From the NCBI RefSeq assembly GCF_030815145.1, contig NZ_JAUSWJ010000001.1, forward strand, positions 806,001 through 870,000: a stretch of 64,000 nt of DNA, in the 5' to 3' direction. The translations under genes and the position numbers were made by a program. Position 1 is the first letter of the stretch; the number at the start of each line of letters is the position of its first letter. Under the pieces are notes generated by a model. That model was given only the letters and a program-made list of their open reading frames with translations. It had not been told where the DNA came from and searched no databases. This DNA comes from Kaistia geumhonensis (lineage in GTDB: Bacteria > Pseudomonadota > Alphaproteobacteria > Rhizobiales > Kaistiaceae). Shown here piece by piece: positions 1 to 10,400 of this stretch.

Positions 1-11
1 AAGTGCCGCCC

Positions 12-824
12 TCAGTCCTCGTCGCCGGCATGTTCGGCAGCAGCGCGGGGAACGGTGATGCGCCGCTTGCCGCGCTGGCGGATGAACTCGACGATGTGCA
101 TGACATTCTCGTCGTCGCCATAGCGCTCGGCCACAGCCTCGACGCGGTCGACGAGGTAGCCCGGCGCGAAGAACAGGTCGCGATAGGCTGCGCGGAGGCG
201 CTGGATCGCCGCCCGCGTGAAGCCGCGCCGCTTCATGCCGATGATGTTGAGACCGCCGAGGCCCTCGGCGCCCTCGCGAATCGCGCCGAAAGGAATGATG
301 TCGCGCCAGACGGGCACGAGCCCGCCGACGATCGCATGGTCGCCGATGCGCACGAACTGGTGCAGCGCGCAGAGGCCACCCATGAAGACGTTGTCGCCGA
401 TGGTCACATGGCCGCCCATCGTGGCGCAATTGGCGAGAATGACGTCGTTGCCGAGCGTGCAGTCATGCGCGACATGGACGCCGGTCATCAGGAAGCAGCG
501 ATCGCCGATGCGTGTTTCACGCGCGCCGACCGAACCGAAATTGATCGTGACGTTCTCGCGGATGACGCAGGCCTCGCCGATCACGATCGTGCCCGGCTCG
601 CCCTTGTAATGCACCGACTGCGGCGTGCCGCCGATCGAGGCGAAGGGGCTGACCACGGTGCGCGCGCCGATGGTGGTGTGCGCCGTCACCGAGGCGTGGT
701 TTCTGATCTCGACGCCATCGCCGAGCACGACATCGCGGCCGACAAAGGCGAAGGCGCCGATCGTGACGTCAGCGCCGAGCTGCGCGCCGTCCTCGATCAC
801 CGCCGATGGATGGATGTTGGACAT
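12..824 (-). CDS. lpxA: UDP-N-acetylglucosamine O-acyltransferase LpxA
   Basis: First committed step of lipid A synthesis: transfers a 3-hydroxyacyl chain from ACP to O3 of UDP-GlcNAc in the cytosol. The 270-residue product is usual for LpxA (about 260-270). The N-terminal two thirds is a left-handed beta-helix of hexapeptide repeats (for example IGDNVF and IGDHAIVGG near residues 140-170), followed by a helical C-terminus. HVAHDCTLG near residue 117 carries the histidine expected at the active site. It is the last gene in the window of the lpxD-fabZ-lpxA run, 9 bp after fabZ. In relatives lpxI and lpxB usually follow, which would lie left of the window edge. Identification is firm. Confidence 0.97.
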   Translation of the reverse strand: MSNIHPSAVIEDGAQLGADVTIGAFAFVGRDVVLGDGVEIRNHASVTAHTTIGARTVVSPFASIGGTPQSVHYKGEPGTIVIGEACVIRENVTINFGSVGARETRIGDRCFLMTGVHVAHDCTLGNDVILANCATMGGHVTIGDNVFMGGLCALHQFVRIGDHAIVGGLVPVWRDIIPFGAIREGAEGLGGLNIIGMKRRGFTRAAIQRLRAAYRDLFFAPGYLVDRVEAVAERYGDDENVMHIVEFIRQRGKRRITVPRAAAEHAGDED

Positions 825-833
825 GGAACTCCG

Positions 834-1289
834 TTACTGCCCCACCAGCATGGCGCTGATGTCGGCTTCGGCAACCTTGACGCCGGCGACCTTGGCCTCG
901 CTCTGGAATCGCCAGAGATTGCCACGGTTCTTGACCTTGCGGACGTGATATTCGAGCACGTCGCCGGGTTCCACGGGCTTGCGGAACTTGGCGTTGTCGA
1001 TGGTGAGGAAATAGACGAGCTGCGGCTTGCCGGGCCGCGCGGCGAGGCAGATCGCCCCGGCCGTCTGCGCCATCCCCTCGATGATCAGCACGCCCGGCAT
1101 CACCGGCTTGCCCGGGAAATGGCCCTGGAAGTGCGGCTCGTTGAACGTGACGTTCTTGATGCCGATCGCGCTTTCATCGCCGTTGATCTCGATGATGCGA
1201 TCGACCAGCAGGAACGGATAACGGTGCGGCAGAAGCTCGAGGATCCGCGCGATATCCGCCGATCCGAGGCTGTTGTCGCCTTCGCTCAT
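834..1289 (-). CDS. fabZ: 3-hydroxyacyl-ACP dehydratase FabZ
   Basis: Dehydrates 3-hydroxyacyl-ACP in type II fatty acid synthesis and competes with LpxA/LpxD for the same substrate pool. The hot-dog fold is recognisable: [14 protein letters not shown] near residues 20-33 and [19 protein letters not shown] near residues 56-74, with the catalytic His and Glu. I chose the start MSEGDNSLG because it gives 151 residues, the family length, and its ATG overlaps the lpxD stop as ATGA. An upstream in-frame ATG at 1373 would add 28 Arg-rich residues read from inside lpxD and is unlikely. Translational coupling to lpxD is probable. Confidence 0.96.
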   Translation of the reverse strand: MSEGDNSLGSADIARILELLPHRYPFLLVDRIIEINGDESAIGIKNVTFNEPHFQGHFPGKPVMPGVLIIEGMAQTAGAICLAARPGKPQLVYFLTIDNAKFRKPVEPGDVLEYHVRKVKNRGNLWRFQSEAKVAGVKVAEADISAMLVGQ

Positions 1290-2356
1290 GACACCTCTTT
1301 CCCCTCGTCTTCCTTCTGACGCGCGCTGGCGCGCTGCGCGAGGCGGCGGATCGCCAGCTCCTCGCGGTACCACTCCTTTATCGGACGCGCCGGGGCTCCG
1401 CCATAGCGCCCCCCGGCGGCGAGATCGTCCTTCACGCTGGCCGTCGCGGCGACCTGCGCCCCGTGTCCGATGGTGACGTGACCGTTGACGCCGACCTGGC
1501 CGCCGAGCACGACGAAGTCGCCGAGCGTCGCGCTGCCCGAGATACCGACCTGCGAGACGATCACGCAGTGGCGACCGATCGCAACGTTATGGCCGATCTG
1601 CACGAGATTATCGATCTTCGTGCCCTCGCCGATCACCGTGTCGCGGTTGGCGCCGCGATCGATGGTCGTGTTGGCACCGACCTCGACATCGTCCTGGATC
1701 ACGACGCGGCCGATCTGCGGCACCTTCGCATGGCCCTGGCCGCCCATCTGGTAGCCGAAGCCGTCCTGCCCTATACGCACGCCGGGATGCAGGATCACGC
1801 GATTGCCGACCAGCGCATGCGTCACGGAGGCGCCGGCGCCGATATGGCAGTCGCGGCCGATCCGGACATGCGCGCCGATCACCGCGGCGGGGCCGACGAA
1901 CGTCCCGCGGCCGATCTCGGCTCCGGGTCCGATCACCGCGCCGGGCTCGACCGTGACGCCCTCCTCCAGCCGCGCCTCGGCATGGACATGCGCGCCCGGT
2001 GAAACGCCCGGTCCGAACACGGGCTGGGGCCGCATCGCCGCGGGAAAGAGCAGGCGCAGCACGCTGACATAGCCGTCATGCGGACGCGGGCTTTCCAGCG
2101 CGACGACGCCGGCGGGCACCGCGTCCAGATGCTTCGCCGTCACGAGGCATGCCGCCGCGCGCGTCGCGGCGAGCAGCGGCAGGTAGCGCGGGCTGTCGAT
2201 GAAGGTGAGGTCGTTCGTCCCGGCCGAATCGAGCGCCGCAACGCCGGTGATCCGCCGCTCGGGATCGGCGCCCTCTGCAAGCTTCGCTCCGGTCAGGGCA
2301 GCGATCTCGGCCAGCGTCGGCGAAGCCGCCGGCAGGAAGAAGACGGGGTCGCCCAT
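1286..2356 (-). CDS. lpxD: UDP-3-O-acylglucosamine N-acyltransferase LpxD
   Basis: Third enzyme of lipid A synthesis; adds the N-linked 3-hydroxyacyl chain to UDP-3-O-acyl-GlcN. The 356-residue protein has the LpxD layout: an N-terminal uridine-binding domain (residues 1-100, with [11 protein letters not shown]), a long hexapeptide beta-helix, and a short C-terminal helix. IGHNVAIG near residue 255 contains the histidine of the active-site region. It lies 85 bp downstream of bamA and a hairpin separates them, so it may have a promoter of its own or depend on read-through. Its stop overlaps the fabZ start. Confidence 0.96.
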   Translation of the reverse strand: MGDPVFFLPAASPTLAEIAALTGAKLAEGADPERRITGVAALDSAGTNDLTFIDSPRYLPLLAATRAAACLVTAKHLDAVPAGVVALESPRPHDGYVSVLRLLFPAAMRPQPVFGPGVSPGAHVHAEARLEEGVTVEPGAVIGPGAEIGRGTFVGPAAVIGAHVRIGRDCHIGAGASVTHALVGNRVILHPGVRIGQDGFGYQMGGQGHAKVPQIGRVVIQDDVEVGANTTIDRGANRDTVIGEGTKIDNLVQIGHNVAIGRHCVIVSQVGISGSATLGDFVVLGGQVGVNGHVTIGHGAQVAATASVKDDLAAGGRYGGAPARPIKEWYREELAIRRLAQRASARQKEDEGKEVS

Positions 2357-2394
2357 GGCGCAGCTCTCGGAATAGGCCGGTCCAGAAACGCGAA

Positions 2395-2419
2395 GGACCG
2401 CCGGTGAGCCCGGCGGTCC
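2395..2419 (-). terminator. Hairpin after bamA
   Basis: A perfect 10-bp stem (GGACCGCCGG at 2395-2404 with CCGGCGGTCC at 2410-2419) and a 5-nt loop, 23 bp past the bamA stop. On the minus strand the 3' side reads TTCGCGTTTC, which is only weakly U-rich, so termination may be partial and lpxD-fabZ-lpxA could still receive read-through. Confidence 0.55.
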
Positions 2420-2441
2420 CTCGCTGCTTCTATAGGAGATA

Positions 2442-4787
2442 TCAGAACTGCGTGCCAGCGCTGAAGCGGAACATCTGCGTCTGGTCGAAATTCGCCTTGG
2501 TCAGCCACTGGCCGAAGTCGCCGCGCAGCGGGCCGAAGGGCGAATTCCAGATGATCGAGACACCGACCGAGGTGCGGATCATCGAGCTGTCCTCGATGTC
2601 GAGATTCTCGAGGCCGTCATAGCCGAACAGCGTGCCGGCATCGGCGAACACGGCGCCGCGCAGGCCGAACTCCTCCGGCAGGACCGGCAGCGGGAATTGA
2701 ACCTCGAGCGAGGCGTTGTAGTAGGTCGTGCCGCCGATGGCATAGGTGTCCTCGACGCCGACATAGCGCGGGCCGTAGCCGTAGGACGCGAAGCCACGCA
2801 CCGTTTCGCCACCGCGGTAGAAGTTGTCGAGCACCTGGACCGGCTCGCCGCCAAGGCTGGTGATGTTACCGGCCGCGGCGCGAACGAGACCCACCACGTC
2901 GGAGTCCGGCAGGATCTCCTTGTAGTAGCGTGCATCGGCCTGCGTGCGGACGAACTGGCCGTCGCCACCGACACCGGCGAAGTCCTGGCTGAGGCGCAGG
3001 AACGTACCGTTGCGCGGGGTCTGGTAGTTGTCGATCGTCGAGTAGGTCAGCACGTAACCGATGGACGAGTTGATCCAGCTGCCCTGCGGGTAGAGCTCGG
3101 CGAAAGCCGGCCAGTCGAGGATGTACTGGGAGCCCCAGGACGTCACGTCGCGCTGGTAGAGCTTGTAGTTGAACTGGACGTCGAAGTCGTCGGTGATCGG
3201 CAGGCCGAGCCGGATCGTGCCACCGGCCGTGTTCATGTTGTACGGACGGTAGTCGGTCTCCTGCGCCTGGTTGTACAGGACGTCGAAGCCGAGCGACATG
3301 CGGCGACCGAGGAAGAAGGGCTCGGTGAAGGCCAGGTTGAAGGTACGGTCGCTCTGGCCACCGCCGAGCGAGACCTTCAGGTACTGGCCGCGACCGAGGA
3401 AATTCTTCTCGGTGAGCGCCACGGTGGCGATGAAGCCGCCGCCATTGTCCGTCGTGTAGCCGCCGCCGACCGAGAACGAACCGGTCGACTGGTCCTCGAC
3501 ATTGACCACGATGACGACGCGGTCGGGCGAGCTGCCGGGCTGGGTCGTGACATTGACGGTCTTGAAGTAGCCGAGATTCTTCAGACGGCGCTCCGCCTGG
3601 TCGACGAGCACGCGGTTGTAGGCGTCGCCTTCCGAAAGCTCGAACTCGCGGCGGATGACGTAGTCGCGGGTGCGGGTGTTTCCGCGGATCTCGAGGCGCT
3701 CGACATAGAGGCGCGGACCTTCGTCAACCAGATAGGTCAGGTTGATCGTGTGGTTCTCGTAGTTGCGGTCGCCGCGGGGACGGACCTGGGCGAAGGACTT
3801 GCCCTCCTCGAGGAGAGCCACGCTGACGGCCTCGGTCGACTTCTCGACCTGCGTCGCGTTGAAGATCTTGCCCGGCTTGGTCGTCACATAGCGCATCAGC
3901 GCGTTGCCATCGACATCGGGGATCGAGGAATCGACCATCACGGTGCCGAAGCGATAGCGCGCACCCTCGTCGAGGGTGATCGTGATCGAGTAGCGGTTCT
4001 TCGCCTCGTCGAACGCAACGTCGGTGCCGACGATGCGGAAGTCGGCAAAGCCGTTGCGCATGTAGAAGCGCCGAATCAGCTCCTCGTCCGACTGGATCTT
4101 CGCGTCGTCGAACTGGTCGCGCTTCGACAGCCAGGACGTGAAGTTCGTCTTCTTGATCGTCATGATGTTGCGCAGGCGACCCGACGAGAAGGTCTTGTTG
4201 CCCACGAAATTGATCGAAGAGATGCCGGTGCGCGTGCCTTCGTTGATCTTGAAGACCACGTCGGTGCGGCCGGTGTCGCGCGGGAAGGTCTCGACGCTGA
4301 CCTCGGCCTCGGCACGGCCATTGCGCTTGTAGAGCTCCTTGAGGCGCTCGACGTCGCTCTGCAGGCGATCCTCGGAGAGAACCCCGCGCGGCTTGGTCTC
4401 GACGACGGCCGTCAGCATGTCGTCCTTGAGCTTCTTGTTGCCCTCGAACTTCACGCTGCCGACGATGTTGTTCTCGCTGACCGACACGACAAGCTGGTTG
4501 CCGCGGCGGGCGATCTTCACATCGGAGAAGAGGCCGGTCGCATAGAGCGCCTTCACCGAGGCATTGATGTCCTCGGAGGTGAAGTTCTTGCCCGGCTCGA
4601 TCGTGATGTAGTTGCGGACGGTTTCAGAATCGATGCGGGAGCCACCCTGCACGACGATGCTGTTCACCACCTCGGCATGGGCAGCAGGGGCGCCCACCAG
4701 CGAGATCTGAACCAACAGGGCGAAGGCTGCGATCGCCAGATACGCGGCGCGGGCGCCCTTCCGGGTGAAAGCCTTGAACAGATACAT
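2442..4787 (-). CDS. bamA: Outer membrane protein assembly factor BamA
   Basis: Omp85-family core of the BAM complex, which folds beta-barrel proteins into the outer membrane. About 781 residues: a signal peptide with a hydrophobic core and an AHA-like cleavage site (roughly 1-40), five POTRA repeats (about 40-360; for example [10 protein letters not shown] and GNKKLKDDM), and a C-terminal barrel ending in an aromatic residue (FSAGTQF), as expected for BAM substrates. The barrel includes the family motif GGETVRGF, carrying the VRGF arginine. I prefer ATG at 4787; a TTG nine bases upstream (4796) is an alternative because both are poorly spaced from AAGGG. It follows rseP after a 204-bp gap, the usual alphaproteobacterial order. 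Confidence 0.97.
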   Translation of the reverse strand: MYLFKAFTRKGARAAYLAIAAFALLVQISLVGAPAAHAEVVNSIVVQGGSRIDSETVRNYITIEPGKNFTSEDINASVKALYATGLFSDVKIARRGNQLVVSVSENNIVGSVKFEGNKKLKDDMLTAVVETKPRGVLSEDRLQSDVERLKELYKRNGRAEAEVSVETFPRDTGRTDVVFKINEGTRTGISSINFVGNKTFSSGRLRNIMTIKKTNFTSWLSKRDQFDDAKIQSDEELIRRFYMRNGFADFRIVGTDVAFDEAKNRYSITITLDEGARYRFGTVMVDSSIPDVDGNALMRYVTTKPGKIFNATQVEKSTEAVSVALLEEGKSFAQVRPRGDRNYENHTINLTYLVDEGPRLYVERLEIRGNTRTRDYVIRREFELSEGDAYNRVLVDQAERRLKNLGYFKTVNVTTQPGSSPDRVVIVVNVEDQSTGSFSVGGGYTTDNGGGFIATVALTEKNFLGRGQYLKVSLGGGQSDRTFNLAFTEPFFLGRRMSLGFDVLYNQAQETDYRPYNMNTAGGTIRLGLPITDDFDVQFNYKLYQRDVTSWGSQYILDWPAFAELYPQGSWINSSIGYVLTYSTIDNYQTPRNGTFLRLSQDFAGVGGDGQFVRTQADARYYKEILPDSDVVGLVRAAAGNITSLGGEPVQVLDNFYRGGETVRGFASYGYGPRYVGVEDTYAIGGTTYYNASLEVQFPLPVLPEEFGLRGAVFADAGTLFGYDGLENLDIEDSSMIRTSVGVSIIWNSPFGPLRGDFGQWLTKANFDQTQMFRFSAGTQF

Positions 4788-4832
4788 TGGGTTCAAACGC
4801 CCTTTTCGATTCCGACTTTCCAGCCTTAAGCG

Positions 4833-4891
4833 GGGGTCAAAGACCCCTCAAGACTGAACCACTCTCAAAGTTTGTGGCAGGCTTTGACCCC
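4833..4891 (-). promoter_or_regulatory. Inverted repeat in the bamA leader
   Basis: The 204-bp rseP-bamA gap holds an exact 10-bp inverted repeat, GGGGTCAAAG at 4833-4842 and CTTTGACCCC at 4882-4891. Inside it GGGGTC-AAA-GACCCC (4833-4847) can form a smaller, mutually exclusive hairpin. The arrangement lies 46-105 bp upstream of the start codon, so it would be in the mRNA leader if a promoter lies in the gap. No convincing -35/-10 pair was found. A regulatory role is inference. Confidence 0.35.
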
Positions 4892-4991
4892 AATCGCAAG
4901 CCAAGGGCCAGTGTGCCACGGGAGAATTTAATCGTCCGTTGCTGGGCTGCCACGCAGGCTGCTGCGATGCACAAACACCGGACCCGGCGCC

Positions 4992-6131
4992 TCAGATGAG
5001 GCGCCAGATATCATTGAAGGTAGTGAACAACATCAGCATGATGATCGCCGCGAGGCCGATCCTGAAGCCGACATCCTGCACCCGGGGACTCAGCGGACGG
5101 CCGCGGATGGCCTCGATGAGGTAGAAAAGCAGATGCCCGCCGTCCAGCATCGGCACCGGGAAGAGATTGAGCAGCCCGATGCTGACCGAGAGGATGGCTG
5201 CGAGATTGACGAGCGCGACGAAGCCGAGCGTCGCCACCTGGCCCGAGACCTGCGCGACGCGAATCGGCCCGCCGAGTTCGTCGGTCGATTCGCGACCGGC
5301 GAAGAGACCGCCGATATAGGCGAAGGTGCGGTCGACGACCATCCAGGTCTCCTCCGCGCCCATCACCACCGCCTCGGGGAGCGAATAACGCTCGACGGTC
5401 ACGTTGCCGCCCGACGTATCGCGCGACAGGCCGAGCTGGCCGATGCGATGGATATTGCCGAAGCGGTCCGTCACCTCGCGCCGCTCCGGCGTCGCCTCCA
5501 GCGTCACGGGAGCGCCGTCGCGCTCGACCACGATGGTCAGCGGCCGGTCGGCGCTCGTCGAGACGATGCGCTGCAGGTCGTTGAAGGTCTCGATCCGGCT
5601 GCCGTCGATGGTGCGGATCAGGTCGCCCGGGCGGAAACCCGCCTTCTCGGCGACGCTGCCGGCGACCACCTGGTCGACGCGGGCCGTCGTCACCTCGCGG
5701 CCGTAGAGCGTGAAGATGGCGGCGAAGATGGCGATGGCGAGGATGAAGTTGGCGATCGGCCCGGCCGCGACGATGGCCGCCCGCTGCCAGACGGACTTGC
5801 CGAAGAAGGTCGTGCTCCGCTCTTCCTCGGTCAGCGCGTCGAGCGCCGCGCGGTCCGGCGTCGATGCCGCATCCTCGTCTCCGAAGAAGCGCACATAGCC
5901 GCCGAGCGGGATGGCGGAGAGCTTCCAGCGCGTGCCATGGCGGTCGTCGAACCCGAAGAGCTCGGGCCCAAAGCCGATCGAGAACGCCTTGACGCGGACA
6001 CCGCACCAGCGCGCGACGAGGAAATGGCCGAGCTCGTGGACAAAGACGACGGTGGTGAGAACGAACAGGAAGGGAATGAGATAGCCGAGCGCTCCCGTTC
6101 CGAAATGCCCGATCTGGCCGAGTGATTCCAT
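4992..6131 (-). CDS. rseP: RIP metalloprotease RseP (site-2 protease)
   Basis: Inner-membrane zinc protease that cuts membrane-bound substrates such as anti-sigma factors after a first cut in the periplasm. The 379-residue protein has HELGH at about residues 32-36 in the first membrane helix, a PDZ domain (about 130-220, with AEKAGFRPGDLI), and MLDGGH near residue 330 in a later helix, supplying the third zinc ligand. It sits between dxr (28 bp) and bamA, as in most Proteobacteria, tying envelope stress sensing to outer-membrane biogenesis. Which anti-sigma factor it cuts cannot be told from this window. Confidence 0.95.
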   Translation of the reverse strand: MESLGQIGHFGTGALGYLIPFLFVLTTVVFVHELGHFLVARWCGVRVKAFSIGFGPELFGFDDRHGTRWKLSAIPLGGYVRFFGDEDAASTPDRAALDALTEEERSTTFFGKSVWQRAAIVAAGPIANFILAIAIFAAIFTLYGREVTTARVDQVVAGSVAEKAGFRPGDLIRTIDGSRIETFNDLQRIVSTSADRPLTIVVERDGAPVTLEATPERREVTDRFGNIHRIGQLGLSRDTSGGNVTVERYSLPEAVVMGAEETWMVVDRTFAYIGGLFAGRESTDELGGPIRVAQVSGQVATLGFVALVNLAAILSVSIGLLNLFPVPMLDGGHLLFYLIEAIRGRPLSPRVQDVGFRIGLAAIIMLMLFTTFNDIWRLI

Positions 6132-6159
6132 CCGCCTTCCGTCCTTCTCCGCTCGGGCC

Positions 6160-7389
6160 TCAGCCCGTCCTCAACGCCCGCCGCCCGCCGAGGACCGCGC
6201 GCGCGACGCGCCGTCCCTCGCCGTCGACCGCGAGCGCCGCAGCCACCGAATCGATGTCCGGCAGCCCGCTTCCGCCCGCAAGCCTGTCGAGCGTCTCTGC
6301 GACACAGGCCGCGATGTCGAGGAAGCCGATCCCGCCCTTCAGGAAGGCATCGACCGCGACCTCGTTGGCGGCGTTCAGAATATTGGTTGCCCGGTCGCCG
6401 CCCGACAAGGCGCCTCGCGCCAGCGCCAATGCGGGAAAGCGCTCCAAATCCGGCTTTTCGAAGGTGAGCGTACCGATCGAGACGAGATCGAAGGGCTTGG
6501 TCTCGGTCGCGTAGCGGCGCGGCCAGGCGAGGCAATGGGCGATCGGGATGCGCATGTCGGCGGCGCCGAGCTGCGCGAGGATCGATCCATCGGCATAGGT
6601 GATCCAGCCATGCACGACCGATTGCGGGTGCACGACGACCTCGAGCCGGTCGGCATCGAGCCCGAACAGGTGATGCGCCTCGATGACCTCCAGGCCCTTG
6701 TTCATCATCGTCGCCGAATCGATGGTGATCTTGGGTCCCATCGACCAGCGCGGATGGTTGAGCGCTTCCGCGACGCTCGCCCGCTGCATCGCCTCGCGCG
6801 TCCATGAGCGGAACGGCCCGCCGGATGCGGTGATCGTGATGCTGCGCACGGCCGGCATGTTCTCGGCCTCGAGCGCCTGGAAGATGGCGTTGTGCTCGGA
6901 ATCGACCGGCAGCACATGCACGCCCGCCGCCTCGGCGCGGCCGAGAAACAGCGAACCGGCGCAGACGAGGCATTCCTTGTTGGCGAGCGCGATGTCGGAG
7001 CCGGCCTCGATCGCCGCCATGGTCGGCGCGAGCCCGGCGGCGCCCACGATGGCAGCCACCACGAGATCGACCGGCCGCGCCGCCGCCTCGATCAGCGCCG
7101 CCTCGCCGGCGGCGGCGGCGATGCCGGTGCCGGCGAGAGCCTCGACGAGCGCGCCATGGCAGGACGGGTCGGCCACGACCGCGATGCGGGCCTTGAGACG
7201 GATCGCGATCTCGGCCAGTTCGGCAGCGCGCGTGCCCGCGGTCACCGCCTCGACCTCGAAGGCGCCCGGCCGGCCGAGAATGACATCGACCGTGCTGGTG
7301 CCGACCGAGCCGGTGGCGCCGAGGATCGAGATGCGGCGCGGCGCATCGCCGGTGCGAACCGGACGCGTCAGGGAAACGGGACTTTTCAC
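6160..7389 (-). CDS. dxr: 1-deoxy-D-xylulose 5-phosphate reductoisomerase
   Basis: Converts DXP to 2-C-methyl-D-erythritol 4-phosphate with NADPH, the first committed step of the MEP isoprenoid pathway. The 409-residue protein begins with the Rossmann motif GATGSVGTSTVDVI and carries NKECLVCAG and VDSEHNAIFQ, which hold metal and substrate ligands. I chose a GTG start at 7389 because it overlaps the cdsA stop as GTGA and gives the family length; longer frames run back through cdsA out of frame and are not coding. Its product feeds undecaprenyl phosphate synthesis through UppS, encoded just upstream. Confidence 0.95.
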   Translation of the reverse strand: MKSPVSLTRPVRTGDAPRRISILGATGSVGTSTVDVILGRPGAFEVEAVTAGTRAAELAEIAIRLKARIAVVADPSCHGALVEALAGTGIAAAAGEAALIEAAARPVDLVVAAIVGAAGLAPTMAAIEAGSDIALANKECLVCAGSLFLGRAEAAGVHVLPVDSEHNAIFQALEAENMPAVRSITITASGGPFRSWTREAMQRASVAEALNHPRWSMGPKITIDSATMMNKGLEVIEAHHLFGLDADRLEVVVHPQSVVHGWITYADGSILAQLGAADMRIPIAHCLAWPRRYATETKPFDLVSIGTLTFEKPDLERFPALALARGALSGGDRATNILNAANEVAVDAFLKGGIGFLDIAACVAETLDRLAGGSGLPDIDSVAAALAVDGEGRRVARAVLGGRRALRTG

Positions 7390-8246
7390 CAGATCAGGAC
7401 TCCGGCAGCGATCGCATCGCCACCGCCATGCAGCCAGCCGACGAAAAGCGCAAGCGCGCCGGCGAAGACGAGACCATCGACGCGGTCCATCATGCCGCCA
7501 TGGCCGGGGATGATTCCGCTCGAATCCTTCTTGGCGAAGCGGCGCTTCACGGCGGATTCGAAAAGGTCGCCCGCCTGGCTCGCAAGCGACAGCGCGACGA
7601 GCAGCATGGCGAGGCCGAGCGAAAGCGGCACCCCGAACAGCGACGCCGCGACGAGGCCGGAGGCGACGCCGCCGATCAGGCCGCCTATCGAGCCGGACCA
7701 GGTCTTCTTCGGCGAGATGCGCGGCCAGAGCTTCGGTCCGCCGAGCGAGCGGCCGGCGAAGAAGGCGAAACTGTCGGTCGCCCAGACCACGACGAGAAGG
7801 ACGATCAGCGCCGCCAGCCCGAATTCGGCATCGGCGCGGATCGCCGGCATCGGAATCGCCAGGGCGGCCGCATAGAGGGAGCCGGCCGTCAGCCAGGCCG
7901 ACCGCGACAGCAGCGCGACGCCGAGGGCTCCGGCGAGCGCGACCGCGCAGCCCGCCGCCGCGCCGGCCGAGCCGGCGATCAGGCCAGCGAGCCCGGCGAA
8001 CACGGCGCCCGTGACGACAGCCGGGGTGCGGGGCACCAGCGTGCGCGAGCAATCCACGACCAGCGCCCATTCGCAGAACACGAGGGTCGCGCCGATCGCG
8101 ACGAGACCGTAGGTCGGCCAGGATCCGAACCAGGCGCAGGCGAGCGCCAGCGGCAGCAGCACCGCCGAGGATGCGATGCGCACGCCGAGATCGGCGTTGC
8201 GCTGCGCCGGCGAAGCCGCTCTGTCGCGCCCGTCCTGCTCGCTCAA
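7386..8246 (-). CDS. cdsA: Phosphatidate cytidylyltransferase (CDP-diglyceride synthase)
   Basis: Makes CDP-diacylglycerol from phosphatidic acid and CTP at the inner membrane, the branch point of phospholipid synthesis. The 286-residue protein is mostly hydrophobic with several membrane helices and carries the C-terminal CDS signature around [14 protein letters not shown] and [12 protein letters not shown], including conserved Lys and acidic residues. It overlaps uppS by 4 bp (ATGA) and dxr by 4 bp (GTGA), so uppS-cdsA-dxr is very likely translationally coupled. Confidence 0.95.
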   Translation of the reverse strand: MSEQDGRDRAASPAQRNADLGVRIASSAVLLPLALACAWFGSWPTYGLVAIGATLVFCEWALVVDCSRTLVPRTPAVVTGAVFAGLAGLIAGSAGAAAGCAVALAGALGVALLSRSAWLTAGSLYAAALAIPMPAIRADAEFGLAALIVLLVVVWATDSFAFFAGRSLGGPKLWPRISPKKTWSGSIGGLIGGVASGLVAASLFGVPLSLGLAMLLVALSLASQAGDLFESAVKRRFAKKDSSGIIPGHGGMMDRVDGLVFAGALALFVGWLHGGGDAIAAGVLIW

Positions 8247-9025
8247 GGGCTTCTCCGCGCGGCGATGCCGCCGAAGCGGCGCGCGCGGCTGGAAAACTCC
8301 CTCACGGCCTCGAGATAGGCGGCGCGGTCGAAATCCGGCCAGTAGAGCGGCAGGAAGACGAGCTCGGCATAGGCCGCCTGCCAGAGGAGGAAGTTGGAAA
8401 GACGCATCTCGCCGCTGGTGCGGATGACGAGATCGGGGTCCGGCATGAAGGACGTGTCGAGCCGGGAGGAAATCAGCTGCTCGTCGATGGCCGAGGCGGG
8501 GAGCCGGCCCGCGGCGACGTCCTCGCCGATGGCGCGCATCGTCCGCGTGAGCTCGTCGCGGCCGCCATAGTTGAAGGCGATCACGAGCGTCAGCCCGCGA
8601 TTGCGCATCGTCAGCGTCTCGGCCTTGTCGAGCAGGCCCTTGATGTCCGACGTCAGCCGCTCGCGGCTGCCGATGACACGAACGCGGACGTTCTTGGCGT
8701 TGAGATCGGCGAGGTCGCGCTGGATGAACAGGCGGAGCAGGCCGAACAGGAACTGGATCTCGAGCGGCGGCCGCGTCCAGTTCTCGGAGGAAAAGGAAAA
8801 GAGCGTCAGATAGGAGACGCCGAGCTCGCGCGAGGTCTCGACGGCATTGCGCACCGCCTCCATGCCGCGACGATGGCCCTCGGTCCGCGAAAGCCCCCTG
8901 CCCTGCGCCCAGCGGCCGTTGCCGTCCATGATGATGGCGACATGCCGCGGGACGCTGAGCCCCTCGGTATCTGTCGCCGGCGTCGCCAGGATCTCGGCGC
9001 CCGAATCATTGGCCTTCGAGTTCAT
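8243..9025 (-). CDS. uppS: Isoprenyl (undecaprenyl) diphosphate synthase
   Basis: Cis-prenyltransferase that lengthens farnesyl-PP to the C55 lipid carrier for peptidoglycan and O-antigen. The 260-residue protein shows [13 protein letters not shown] near residues 31-44, with the catalytic Asp, followed by [18 protein letters not shown], and the C-terminal [15 protein letters not shown] signature. It begins 16 bp after the frr stop and overlaps cdsA. All hallmarks of the family are intact. Confidence 0.96.
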   Translation of the reverse strand: MNSKANDSGAEILATPATDTEGLSVPRHVAIIMDGNGRWAQGRGLSRTEGHRRGMEAVRNAVETSRELGVSYLTLFSFSSENWTRPPLEIQFLFGLLRLFIQRDLADLNAKNVRVRVIGSRERLTSDIKGLLDKAETLTMRNRGLTLVIAFNYGGRDELTRTMRAIGEDVAAGRLPASAIDEQLISSRLDTSFMPDPDLVIRTSGEMRLSNFLLWQAAYAELVFLPLYWPDFDRAAYLEAVREFSSRARRFGGIAARRSP

Positions 9026-9041
9026 GGCATCGCCGGGTTGT

Positions 9042-9587
9042 TCAGACCTGCAGGATTTCCGCTTCCTTCGCGGCGAGCACCGAATCGATCTCGGCGATCG
9101 TGTCGTCGGTCAGCTTCTGGATCTTCTCCGTCAGCCGCCGCGCCTCGTCCTCGCCGAGGCCGTCGGCCTCGCTCTTCTTCAGGCTGTCCATGCCGTCGCG
9201 CCGTACATGGCGGACCGCCACGCGCGCGCCCTCGGCATATTTGTGGGCAGCCTTCACGAATTCCTTGCGCCGGTCGGCGTTGAGTTCGGGGATCGGGATG
9301 CGGAACACCGCGCCCTCGACGATCGGGTTGAGCCCGAGGCTCGACTCGCGGATCGCCTTCTCGACAGCCTGCGCCGTGCCGCGGTCCCAGACCGTGACGG
9401 TGATCAGGCGCGGCTCGGGCACGTTGATCGTCGCGAGCTGGTTGATCGGCATGACCGATCCATAGACGTTGACGGTGATGGGATCGAGCATGGTGGCCGA
9501 AGCGCGGCCGGTGCGCAGGCCCGACAGATCCGACTTGAACGCGGTGACTGCGCCCTGCATGCGGCGGCTCAGATCGTCGAAGTTCAT
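9042..9587 (-). CDS. frr: Ribosome recycling factor
   Basis: Splits post-termination ribosomes together with EF-G. At 181 residues it matches the usual length, about 185. Recognisable segments are [27 protein letters not shown], and [17 protein letters not shown], which forms the hinge to the second domain. It lies 48 bp after pyrH in the conserved order rpsB-tsf-pyrH-frr. Confidence 0.97.
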   Translation of the reverse strand: MNFDDLSRRMQGAVTAFKSDLSGLRTGRASATMLDPITVNVYGSVMPINQLATINVPEPRLITVTVWDRGTAQAVEKAIRESSLGLNPIVEGAVFRIPIPELNADRRKEFVKAAHKYAEGARVAVRHVRRDGMDSLKKSEADGLGEDEARRLTEKIQKLTDDTIAEIDSVLAAKEAEILQV

Positions 9588-9635
9588 GACGTCCTCTTGT
9601 TCTTGGTGCCGGCGAGCATCCGCAGCAGGATGACG

Positions 9636-10358
9636 CTATTCATCAGAAACGATCGTGGCGCGACCTTCGCCGCGCAGAACCTCGATGAAGCCGTTCGGCG
9701 ACCGGATTGAAAACACGATTAGCGGAATATGGTTGTCGCGGGCAAGCGCCACGGCGGCGGCGTCCATGACCTGCAGCCCGCGCGACAGCACCTCGGCATG
9801 GGTGATCCGCTCGAAGCGGACCGCCGAGGGGTCCTTCTTGGGATCGGCCGAATAGACGCCGTCGACATTGGTGCCCTTGAAGAGGGCATCGCAGCCCATC
9901 TCGGCGGCGCGCAGCGCGGCGCCCGAATCGGTCGTGAAGAAGGGGTTGCCGGTGCCGCCGGCGAAGAGCACGACGCGGCCGCGCTTCAACGCCCGCTCGG
10001 CGCGCTGCTGCGAGAAGCTCTCGCAGATCGTCGGCATCGGCACGGCCGAGAAGATGCGCGAGGCGATGCCGCGGCGCTCGAACGCCTCGTGCATGCCGAT
10101 GCAGTTCATGACCGTCGCGAGCATGCCCATATGGTCGCCGGCGACGCGGTTGCCGCCCGCTTTCGCGATCGTCATGCCGCGGAAGATGTTGCCGCCGCCG
10201 ATAACGACCGCGACCTCGACGCCCAGTTCGACGGCCTGCCCGACCTCGCCGGCGATGCGGTCGACGACCGCTTCGTCGATGCCGAAGGGTTGGGATCCAA
10301 GGAGGGCTTCGCCCGAAACTTTCAAGAGCACGCGTCGATACCGGGCGGGAGCCGCCAT
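9636..10358 (-). CDS. pyrH: UMP kinase
   Basis: Phosphorylates UMP to UDP for RNA, DNA and cell-wall precursor synthesis; bacterial hexameric amino-acid-kinase fold. The 240-residue protein starts MAAPARYRRVLLKVSGEALLG and has IGGGNIFRG and ALFKGTNVDGVYSADPKK, all hallmarks. I chose ATG 10358, preceded by GAGGA with an 8-nt spacer, over an ATG at 10421 that adds 21 non-conserved residues and lies in the tsf terminator hairpin. Confidence 0.97.
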   Translation of the reverse strand: MAAPARYRRVLLKVSGEALLGSQPFGIDEAVVDRIAGEVGQAVELGVEVAVVIGGGNIFRGMTIAKAGGNRVAGDHMGMLATVMNCIGMHEAFERRGIASRIFSAVPMPTICESFSQQRAERALKRGRVVLFAGGTGNPFFTTDSGAALRAAEMGCDALFKGTNVDGVYSADPKKDPSAVRFERITHAEVLSRGLQVMDAAAVALARDNHIPLIVFSIRSPNGFIEVLRGEGRATIVSDE

Positions 10359-10400
10359 GCCGATGTCCTCGCTGTCGTGAATGGGCACGCTCCCGATACA

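Noticed and set aside
3-1319. Long plus-strand open frame (438 codons) opposite lpxA and fabZ
   Set aside because: Translation is Asp/Ala/His/Arg-rich low complexity and mirrors the codon bias of the true genes on the other strand; typical GC-rich shadow.
2697-4829. 710-codon plus-strand frame antisense to bamA
   Set aside because: No ribosome binding site or family motif, and bamA on the opposite strand is unambiguous.
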